From: Deltaproteobacteria bacterium
Lineage (GTDB): Bacteria; Desulfobacterota; BSN033; UBA1163
DNA length: 6,496 nucleotides
Direction of reading: 5' to 3'
Assembly: GCA_016875155.1 (NCBI GenBank)
Contig: VGSD01000169.1
Span: 1 to 6,496 of the forward strand
The stretch's first letter is position 1, and every line of letters starts with the position of its first letter. The notes under the pieces were generated by a model, which worked only from the letters and a program-made list of their open reading frames with translations, had not been told where the DNA came from and did not search any database. Shown here piece after piece: positions 1-5,881 of the stretch. The position numbers and the translations under genes are program-made.

Positions 1-205
1 CCAGATGAATAATCGCATCGACATGCCCCGGTAATTTGACCTCATCGAGTGGCTCTGTTAGGTCTTGCGCGATCCACTCCACATTGCGACAGGGGTATGT
101 TCTATTCTTATCATGAATGAGACAGAACAGCTCATTCTTTTGGGAGAGCATCTTTACGAGATGACTTCCAATGAACCCTGTTCCTCCTGTCATCAACAGC
201 TTCAT
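1..205 (-). CDS. NAD-dependent epimerase/dehydratase (extended SDR), N-terminal fragment cut by window edge
   Basis: Only the first 68 codons are inside the window; the frame is open to base 1. The protein begins MKLLMTGGTGFIGSHLVKML. The TGGTGFIG stretch (residues 6-13) is the glycine-rich GxxGxxG dinucleotide-binding turn after the first beta strand of extended short-chain dehydrogenases. Asp48-Leu49 fits the conserved acidic position near the adenine, and DAIIHL (63-68) is the start of the usual D-x-x-I-H-L-A strand. Family members interconvert, dehydrate or reduce nucleotide sugars (GalE, RmlB, UDP-glucuronate epimerase types) in the cytoplasm. The catalytic YxxxK region lies outside the window, so the exact reaction cannot be told. 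The ATG at 205 is supported by an AAAGGG ribosome site seven bases upstream and by the N-terminus matching the family start. It begins 17 bases after the glycosyltransferase stop, so it is probably the next gene of the same operon. Confidence 0.9.
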   Translation of the reverse strand, partial: MKLLMTGGTGFIGSHLVKMLSQKNELFCLIHDKNRTYPCRNVEWIAQDLTEPLDEVKLPGHVDAIIHL

Positions 206-212
206 TTTTCTT

Positions 213-218
213 CCCTTT
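213..218 (-). promoter_or_regulatory. Ribosome binding site of the epimerase gene
   Basis: On the minus strand AAAGGG lies seven bases before the ATG at 205, inside the 17-base gap after the glycosyltransferase stop codon. It supports the chosen start of the truncated SDR gene. Confidence 0.6.
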
Positions 219-222
219 CAAT

Positions 223-1377
223 TCATTCACAACACCGGTAAAGTTCGATCAGCCTCTTGGCCAGAAGATCGCCTGAGTGATGCCTTCGAACAAACGCCTG
301 GCCCCTCCGCCCTCTCTCCATCCGTTCATCGGAATGATCTAAACAATATTTCAGTCTTTCATAGAGATTATCGGGGCGGACATTGATGATGGGGCAATCC
401 GGGATATTTTTAAGGAAAGTCTCCCTGATGTAACACAGGGTGGGAATTCCAAAATACATCGATTCGACCTGAGCGTTGGCATAATAACCCATCCTCAATT
501 TTCCCACACTGATGTCCACTTCGGGATACATCAGGAGGACTTCTTGAAATGGAACTTTCCGGGGGGTAAGGAGTTCCACATCATAACCTTCTTCCCTCAA
601 TCGATGCACGGCGTTGACCAGATCGTTTGTCCCATCAATCCCTTCATGATTGGTCAGATGGAGAATCCGTATGGACTTTCCAACGGGCCTCTTGTTTCCT
701 AAGGGCGGAGGGCTCTGGCCAGGCAACTCCGGAAGGATGAATGGAAAGTGGATTGCCTCCGGAAAAAAATCGTTCAAATCAGGGGTTGTGACTAAAAAGA
801 GGTCTCCATATTTCTTGGCCTTTTGGACGAGACCATCTCGATCATGCCCCTCACAATACTCGGAAGGGTAATCACATTCTTGGCAGCAGTTAAGGTCTGG
901 ATTGAGCTGAAGGTTGGTGTTTTTCCTCCGGATGTCATCTCCCCTAAAATGAAAAACAACCTTCTTCCTCATCTTTTTTAAAAAACACAACTCCCAGAAA
1001 CCTGATCCAATCATTTGAAGAAAATGGCTATGAATGATTTCGTACTTCGGATAGAGCATCCATGCCCACACAAATTCATAGAGAAATCGGATGGGTCCTG
1101 GCAGTTTCGGGCGTTTCATCCGATAATCCCATGCCTTCTCATCATAGGAGAGCCACCCTTCCCCCTTGGCTAAAAAGTCAGCTTCGAATCCTTTCGCCCT
1201 CAGATGTCGTGTGATGAGATAGGGTTGATGAGTTACGGTGGATACGTGCAGAACACCTTTGCCCTTCTTTCGTTGAAAATAAATGGAAAATAAAAAGTTC
1301 AAAGGATAGAACAGGCAGGCGGTCAATCCATAAGTGCGCTGGTCTATATTCTTCAATATCTTAAAGAGTGGCGCCAT
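223..1377 (-). CDS. GT-B fold glycosyltransferase (GT4/group 1-like) with an internal Cys/His cluster
   Basis: Predicted 384-residue cytoplasmic or membrane-associated glycosyltransferase, probably transferring a sugar from a nucleotide donor to a lipid-linked oligosaccharide. Residues 41-60 (GVLHVSTVTHQPYLITRHLR) resemble the N-terminal acceptor domain of group 1 transferases, followed by IIHSHFLQMIG (114-124) and VVFHFRGDDIR (140-150), which match the I-H-x-H and H-x-x-G-x-D strands. The C-terminal donor domain has RILHLTNHEGIDGT (237-250) and QVESMYFGIPTL (303-314), the E-[AS]-M-x-x-G-x-P nucleotide-sugar motif. The first Glu of the EX7E pair is replaced by Gly. Cys164, Cys165, Cys168, Cys175 and His178 form a tight cluster between the two domains, which is unusual. 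Start: ATG 1377 has AGAAGGA five bases upstream. An in-frame ATG at 1395 (390 residues) makes an ATGA overlap with the upstream stop but has no clear ribosome site. The frame is open further, to an ATG at 1473, but that would overlap asnB by 82 bases. Donor and acceptor cannot be predicted. Confidence 0.88.
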   Translation of the reverse strand: MAPLFKILKNIDQRTYGLTACLFYPLNFLFSIYFQRKKGKGVLHVSTVTHQPYLITRHLRAKGFEADFLAKGEGWLSYDEKAWDYRMKRPKLPGPIRFLYEFVWAWMLYPKYEIIHSHFLQMIGSGFWELCFLKKMRKKVVFHFRGDDIRRKNTNLQLNPDLNCCQECDYPSEYCEGHDRDGLVQKAKKYGDLFLVTTPDLNDFFPEAIHFPFILPELPGQSPPPLGNKRPVGKSIRILHLTNHEGIDGTNDLVNAVHRLREEGYDVELLTPRKVPFQEVLLMYPEVDISVGKLRMGYYANAQVESMYFGIPTLCYIRETFLKNIPDCPIINVRPDNLYERLKYCLDHSDERMERGRRGQAFVRRHHSGDLLAKRLIELYRCCE

Positions 1378-1382
1378 TCGAT

Positions 1383-1389
1383 TCCTTCT
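1383..1389 (-). promoter_or_regulatory. Ribosome binding site deciding the glycosyltransferase start
   Basis: AGAAGGA on the minus strand sits five bases before ATG 1377. It lies inside the six extra codons (MKRRNR) that would be read from the alternative ATG at 1395, where the preceding bases show no purine-rich site. This is why 1377 is preferred, although the ATGA overlap at 1392-1395 leaves coupled initiation at 1395 possible. Confidence 0.6.
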
Positions 1390-1391
1390 TT

Positions 1392-3266
1392 TCATTCTAA
1401 CGCGCTTGAAGTTTTTTTGTGAACATATCTCAGCCAGCCATCCAACATGAGAAGATTCCAGAGTTTTGCACAATGATTGAAATGGCCTGACCGGTGTTCC
1501 TGAGCGATTGCCGTTACAACCGATCTGTCAACATAATCGTAAATAGGGCTTGACGAAGACAACAGGGTCTCTCCAATGTATCCCTTTCTATCTTCTCTGA
1601 GCCAACGATCAATGGGGATGCCAAACCCTTTTTTGGGCCGGTACACATATTCTCTCCCCAGAAAATTAGAAGCCAGTTCCTTCAAAATGAACTTCCCTGT
1701 GATCCCATGTTTTGAGGGTTTAGGAATTTTGAGTGAGGTCGGCATGGAGAAGGCAGTCTCAGCGATCCGATAATCCAATAGAGGGCTCCTCACCTCCAAA
1801 GAATTGGCCATGCTCATCCGGTCCACTTTGGTTAAAACGTCATCAGGCAGGTAAGTTTTTAGGTCTACGTACTGGGCTTTGAGGATCCGGTCTTGAAAAG
1901 AACTTGGATGCAAGCGTTGAAGGGTCCCTGCGTCTGAGTAAGTTTGGCCATTTCCCAACAGTTCTCTCCTTTCCTCAAGGCTGAAGTGTCTCATCAGCAT
2001 GTCATGCTGTTCTTCCCAGCTGGAACCTGCAAAATCGAGCCCCCATTTTAATCTCCGCGATGGCATCCAACGGGCTATTTTCTTCAGGAGTCCCCCCTGC
2101 AACGGGCTAAATTTTTTCCCTTTCAATAAAGCATGATAGGTTAAGTATCCGCCAAAAACCTCATCTCCTCCGTCACCGGAAAGGACCATTTTCACCTTGG
2201 AAGATGCCATTTTCGAGACATAGTAAGTCGGAAGCGCTGAAGAGTCGGCAAAGGGTTCTCCAAAATGGGAGCATATCTCGGGTATGATTTCAAGCCCCTC
2301 GGGAGCAACTCGAAATGCTTCGTGAACCGTGTTAAATTTTTGAGCTACTTGAGCGGCGTCTGGAAGTTCATCTTCTTCCTCCCCTTCCAATCCTATCGAG
2401 AAAGTGTGGACGGGCTGGTTCAGGTTCTTTGACATCATCGCAACCGTCAAGCCGGAGTCCGTCCCTCCGCTGAGGAAAGCCCCGAAAGGAACATCGCTAT
2501 AAAGCCGAATCTTCACCGCATCTTCAATCAGCGCTCCGAATAGTTCAACCCACTCTCCAACGCCCTTTGACTCATCGGGTTCCCGGTTGAGGTCGATATC
2601 CCAATAGATCCCTCTGTCGTTTTTATTCTCAAGCAAATCTAATTCTAACCACTCCGAGGGGTTTAACTTATGGACATCCCGATAGATGGTAAGGGGCGAA
2701 GGAATATACTGGTAGTGCATATAGTGTTCAAGAGCCTCCAGGTTGATGTCCTTGGAAAGGAGAAGGGAGGCCATCACTGCCCGAAGCTCACTTGCGAAGA
2801 TCAGGACATTTCGGCCCAGGTGATAATAGAGGGGTTTGACTCCCAGCCTGTCTCGTACAAGAAGAAGCTTTTTCTCCCTCGAATGCCACAGGGCAAAAGC
2901 AAACATGCCATTGAGCCGTCTCATCATCCCTTTGCCCCATTCCTCGTACCCGTGAACTAAAACTTCCGTATCGCTTGTTGTCTTGAAAATGTGTCCTCTC
3001 AATTCAAGATCATTTCTCAATTCTCTAAAGTTGTAGATCTCTCCGTTAAAGACCACCCACACCGAACCATCTTCGTTGGAGATGGGTTGGTTTCCGGTCT
3101 GAAGGTCAATGATGGATAACCGTCTGTGTCCAAACCCGAGAGGTCCTTCTGACCAGATGCCTTCATGGTCGGGCCCCCGATGGACCATTTTGGCTGTCAT
3201 CACACGCAGCCAACGCTCATCGATATTGACTCCGTCCAGCCTTAAAACACCCGCTATCCCGCACAT
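1392..3266 (-). CDS. asnB: Glutamine-hydrolysing asparagine synthase family amidotransferase
   Basis: This 624-residue protein, full length for the AsnB family, couples glutamine hydrolysis to ATP-dependent amidation of a carboxylate. The N-terminal class II glutaminase domain begins MCGIAG, so Cys2 is the nucleophile after Met removal; HRRLSIID (48-55), FNGEIYN (73-79) and SDTE (98-101) are the usual glutamine-binding segments. The C-terminal synthetase domain has the PP-loop SGGTDS (266-271), SGDGGDE (363-369), LTKVDRMSM (478-486) and RPKKGFGIP (543-551). All key residues are present, so it should be active. The ATG at 3266 must be the start because the nucleophile follows it; an AAGGAA site lies ten bases upstream. 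It sits 15 bases after the radical SAM gene. Family membership is certain but the substrate is not. In polysaccharide loci, homologues such as Pseudomonas aeruginosa WbpS are assigned to amidation of uronic acids, and that is my preferred role here over free asparagine synthesis. The gene symbol denotes the family only. Confidence 0.93.
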   Translation of the reverse strand: MCGIAGVLRLDGVNIDERWLRVMTAKMVHRGPDHEGIWSEGPLGFGHRRLSIIDLQTGNQPISNEDGSVWVVFNGEIYNFRELRNDLELRGHIFKTTSDTEVLVHGYEEWGKGMMRRLNGMFAFALWHSREKKLLLVRDRLGVKPLYYHLGRNVLIFASELRAVMASLLLSKDINLEALEHYMHYQYIPSPLTIYRDVHKLNPSEWLELDLLENKNDRGIYWDIDLNREPDESKGVGEWVELFGALIEDAVKIRLYSDVPFGAFLSGGTDSGLTVAMMSKNLNQPVHTFSIGLEGEEEDELPDAAQVAQKFNTVHEAFRVAPEGLEIIPEICSHFGEPFADSSALPTYYVSKMASSKVKMVLSGDGGDEVFGGYLTYHALLKGKKFSPLQGGLLKKIARWMPSRRLKWGLDFAGSSWEEQHDMLMRHFSLEERRELLGNGQTYSDAGTLQRLHPSSFQDRILKAQYVDLKTYLPDDVLTKVDRMSMANSLEVRSPLLDYRIAETAFSMPTSLKIPKPSKHGITGKFILKELASNFLGREYVYRPKKGFGIPIDRWLREDRKGYIGETLLSSSSPIYDYVDRSVVTAIAQEHRSGHFNHCAKLWNLLMLDGWLRYVHKKTSSALE

Positions 3267-3276
3267 GGTGAGATCG

Positions 3277-3282
3277 TTCCTT
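3277..3282 (-). promoter_or_regulatory. Ribosome binding site of the asparagine synthase gene
   Basis: AAGGAA begins on the last base of the radical SAM stop codon (TGA at 3284-3282) and lies ten bases before ATG 3266. The spacing is slightly long. Because the site touches the upstream stop, ribosomes finishing the radical SAM gene could reinitiate here. Confidence 0.55.
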
Positions 3283-4343
3283 CATTTTAGTTCGGGAGTC
3301 CCTTCCCCCGGGCAAAGGGTGCACAGAGGGAGAGAATCCCTAAGTCTCGAAAACTGATATCTGAACCTTTTGAATCCCCTACCATTCCAGGTCTTTTCCA
3401 GGGAGTTGGAAAGAAGGTTTCCCATAATGTATTTCCCCTGAGCATCCCTACAACAGGGAACGACACTCCCATCGACCAGTATGGTGATCGAGTAATAGAT
3501 CCAGGGGCAATCCCTCCGGGGAAGGTTCCTCTTGATGACTAACTGGCCTTTTTCTTCGAGGCTATGTCGATCATAAAGCCAGTACTTTTCATCCGAGGGG
3601 AGGAAGGATTTCCCCTGTTCGGAAGTCCGAACGCAGGGAGAAATGAGGGTTGTTTTTACTCCCCAAGCCTTCCCCAGGCGATAAACATCCTCTATCTCAT
3701 TTTCATTCTGCTTCATCACAATGAATCCAAGTTCGACCTCATGCTCGTCCGTTTTTTTCCCTTTTTCCCGGATCAAGCTCACATAGGATCTTAGATTTTC
3801 TAAGACTCTCGACAGGTCACTGTTTTGTCGGTAGAACTGGTGCGTCTCCTGGGTCAATCCACCAATTTGAAAACTGATATGGTTGATGCCGGATTCGTAC
3901 AGAGCCTCTGGATTTATCAAATCTCCGTTTGTGCAGGTGGTCACATAAAGTCCCATGTCCCTGGCATATCGAATCATCCGGTAGGCATCTTTATTGAGAA
4001 AGGGTTCTCCCATGTAATAGAACATCAGGTGGTTTGCCCCCGGCCCCACTTTTTCGAGAATTTTCACAAAAGCTTCATAAGACATGTTTTCTGGCCTGCG
4101 GTCTAAGAGTCCGGCGCCTGTTTCACATACCGGGCATCTGAGGTTGCAGATATTCGTAGGCTCTAAGGTGATCGACACCGGGTTGCCAAAAGATCTTCCC
4201 GTCCGTAATCTCGCGGAGAGTGTGCTTAAAAGAAAGTGTTGATAGCCTCTCGGCCGCCTCCGGAGAAGCTGGACCAGGTGTTTGCTGCGAGCGCTCCACC
4301 GCCGGGAAACAGAAAGGCTCGAACTGTTGAGAAAGCTCATCAT
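3282..4343 (-). CDS. Radical SAM protein with reduced SPASM-like C-terminal domain
   Basis: This 353-residue enzyme should cleave S-adenosylmethionine to a 5'-deoxyadenosyl radical at a [4Fe-4S] cluster held by CNLRCPVC (Cys66, Cys70, Cys73, the canonical CX3CX2C), preceded by ITLEPTNICN. MGEP (111-114) corresponds to the GGEP-like SAM-binding motif and TTCTNG (135-140) to the next conserved strand. The C-terminal part has CPWIYYSITILVDGSVVPCC (279-298), MGNL (307-310) and CTLC (341-344), a SPASM/twitch pattern with few cysteines, likely binding one auxiliary iron-sulphur cluster. Residues 1-54 are basic and Ser-rich, with no family motif. SPASM proteins modify peptides, sugars or cyclitols; here the surrounding polysaccharide genes favour a sugar or sugar-linked substrate, but no nearby small precursor-peptide gene or specific motif settles it. 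ATG 4343 overlaps the previous stop (ATGA) and has GAGGT nine bases upstream; the next codon, ATG 4340, is also possible. Confidence 0.9.
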   Translation of the reverse strand: MMSFLNSSSLSVSRRWSARSKHLVQLLRRRPRGYQHFLLSTLSARLRTGRSFGNPVSITLEPTNICNLRCPVCETGAGLLDRRPENMSYEAFVKILEKVGPGANHLMFYYMGEPFLNKDAYRMIRYARDMGLYVTTCTNGDLINPEALYESGINHISFQIGGLTQETHQFYRQNSDLSRVLENLRSYVSLIREKGKKTDEHEVELGFIVMKQNENEIEDVYRLGKAWGVKTTLISPCVRTSEQGKSFLPSDEKYWLYDRHSLEEKGQLVIKRNLPRRDCPWIYYSITILVDGSVVPCCRDAQGKYIMGNLLSNSLEKTWNGRGFKRFRYQFSRLRDSLPLCTLCPGEGTPELK

Positions 4344-5881
4344 CTCTTGACTACCTCGTACAACTCATACTCCCCTTTGCCCATGAGAAACCTTAGGTCT
4401 CTTCCTATCTTCAAGCCGATATCCTCGAGGGAGTCCAAGTACCTCCTCCAGAAAAGGACATAGCTGATAGGTTTCGTCGTCAGTGTTTGCAGGACATTTT
4501 CTCTCATGACGGGAAAGTAGGGTTTTAGATAAGCGTGAAAACCAAACCCGTGCCCTCCCCAAAACACCTTCTTTCGGGTCCAATAAGCCACCCTATCCGG
4601 CAGGGTAAATGGAATGCAGAACACTCCTTCTTTCGGCTGCAGTTTTAGATAATCTAAAACCTCACCCAGTCCAGTTTGGAAGACCCTTCTGTTTTGATCA
4701 GCCCTATTCCGGCAATACTTCTCCCACTGGATCGTCGATAGAATCAACCCAACTGCCCATAGAGTATAAAGGATCCATTGCAAACGGACAGACAGTCCTT
4801 CGGCCATATGCGCGATAAGTAAAAAGAGAGGCAGGAAACTCTGATAGAGGTAGAGAATTCCAGCCCCGAGGGCCCTGAAGTAAGGCACAAAGGTCGTCAG
4901 GAAAACCCAGAGATAAGTCAGTCCCAACCACCCGAAGAGGAAAGATTCGAAGTCACTGCGGGAACGAGATAAGTCGAACCCAATCCATACCGGAAGGAGA
5001 ATGATAAAAATATTATTGAGAAATATGCTTTTCAATGTCCTGATCTGATGGCGGCATCCCTTTTGATGGACTGCCGTGGAGATAAAACCCTTTTTTCCAT
5101 AGAGAGGTGATTCATAGTATTGATGGCTTCCGAGTTTATTAATATTCTCATGCCAGAAAGTGATAATGTCCCAATGGGCTTTGAGCACCTTGAGATAGAA
5201 ACCTTTGGAAAGAAGCATAGCCACTACCATGGAAGTGGGGATTAAAGTCGGAAGGGTCCAGTCTTTCGCCCATAGACCAAAACCCAAGAGATAAACTGCC
5301 CACAATTGAGCGGTCATCTTATGGAGGAAAAGAAGGAGTACACTGGGAATTAATATTCCTAACCAAGTGACAAAGGATGGAGTAGCGATATAAAACCAAA
5401 GTGTGATCATAATGAGGGTTAAAAAGAAATTGGCCAACCCCCTGGGTTGAAGCTGATGACTATAACTTAACGGGAAAAAGGCCATGATGTAGGAGAAACA
5501 GGATAAAAAGGCAATGGCAACATTGCCACTGAACCAAAGGATGGATAGAAAAATGAGGAATCCATTTAAAAGATCCGTCAGCTGAGCGATCTTTCCTCCA
5601 TGCTTTTTTAGAACATCCATAGAGAAAACAGACATGAAAAAAGAATAAAGCGGAGGATACCATTGCTCCTCAATTTCAAGCATAAAATACGAAAGCCTCG
5701 GTGGAATTCGATGAGTGGTCTTGACATTTTCAATGCAGAGCAGCCAGTACCAGTTATCTATACCCAGCCCTGGATTGATCCGCAGAGCACGGAATCTCAC
5801 CCACAGGCTAATAAACACAAGGAAAATGAAAACACCAAAGGACAACATTGCTTGCGTCATGGTTAAATCCTGATGAATCAT
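4340..5881 (-). CDS. Polytopic membrane protein, probable GT-C type glycosyltransferase
   Basis: This 513-residue protein has about ten or eleven hydrophobic segments (roughly 10-28, 100-118, 121-140, 150-165, 168-186, 190-203, 210-226, 286-302, 312-331, 340-360, 368-385) and a soluble C-terminal tail of about 125 residues. After the first segment comes an extended loop with GLGIDNWYW (39-47) and EEQWYPPLYS (71-80). An Asp in the first outer loop followed by aromatic and Pro residues is the layout of GT-C enzymes, which use polyprenyl-phosphate sugars on the outer face of the membrane. RALGAGILYLYQSFLP (336-351) also resembles a loop seen in such proteins. I do not recognise a named family, and an O-antigen polymerase or ligase is a less likely alternative. 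ATG 5881 shares its A with the flippase stop (TAATG) but has only a weak GAG upstream. ATG 5860 (506 residues) has AGGA seven bases upstream and may be the true start. Confidence 0.78.
   Translation of the reverse strand: MIHQDLTMTQAMLSFGVFIFLVFISLWVRFRALRINPGLGIDNWYWLLCIENVKTTHRIPPRLSYFMLEIEEQWYPPLYSFFMSVFSMDVLKKHGGKIAQLTDLLNGFLIFLSILWFSGNVAIAFLSCFSYIMAFFPLSYSHQLQPRGLANFFLTLIMITLWFYIATPSFVTWLGILIPSVLLLFLHKMTAQLWAVYLLGFGLWAKDWTLPTLIPTSMVVAMLLSKGFYLKVLKAHWDIITFWHENINKLGSHQYYESPLYGKKGFISTAVHQKGCRHQIRTLKSIFLNNIFIILLPVWIGFDLSRSRSDFESFLFGWLGLTYLWVFLTTFVPYFRALGAGILYLYQSFLPLFLLIAHMAEGLSVRLQWILYTLWAVGLILSTIQWEKYCRNRADQNRRVFQTGLGEVLDYLKLQPKEGVFCIPFTLPDRVAYWTRKKVFWGGHGFGFHAYLKPYFPVMRENVLQTLTTKPISYVLFWRRYLDSLEDIGLKIGRDLRFLMGKGEYELYEVVKR
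4353..4357 (-). promoter_or_regulatory. Ribosome binding site of the radical SAM gene, inside the upstream coding sequence
   Basis: GAGGT lies nine bases before ATG 4343 and within the last codons of the membrane protein gene. Together with the 4-base ATGA overlap (4340-4343) it indicates translational coupling of the two genes. Confidence 0.6.
5868..5871 (-). promoter_or_regulatory. Candidate ribosome binding site for an alternative start at 5860
   Basis: AGGA lies seven bases before ATG 5860, the eighth codon of the membrane protein reading frame. This is a better site than the AAAGAG only two bases before ATG 5881, so the mature start may be seven residues downstream of the longest frame. 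Confidence 0.45.

Noticed and set aside
171..386. Plus-strand frame of 71 residues across the epimerase/glycosyltransferase junction
   Set aside because: It is antisense to both the start of the SDR gene and the end of the glycosyltransferase, and its composition looks like a reversed coding strand.
1378..1473. N-terminal extension of the glycosyltransferase to an ATG at 1473
   Set aside because: It would overlap the end of the asparagine synthase gene by 82 bases, and the added residues show no glycosyltransferase motif. A good ribosome site lies directly before ATG 1377.
2670..2960. Plus-strand frame of 96 residues opposite the asparagine synthase
   Set aside because: It is antisense to the conserved glutaminase domain, has no recognisable motif and no supporting start context.
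3287..3472. Small same-strand frame inside the end of the radical SAM gene, considered as a precursor peptide
   Set aside because: It lies fully within the conserved SPASM-like region in another frame, has no good ribosome site that I can see, and no leader/core peptide character.
3825..4106. Plus-strand frame of 93 residues opposite the radical SAM gene
   Set aside because: It mirrors the radical SAM core on the other strand. The low stop density is explained by the codon use of the real gene.
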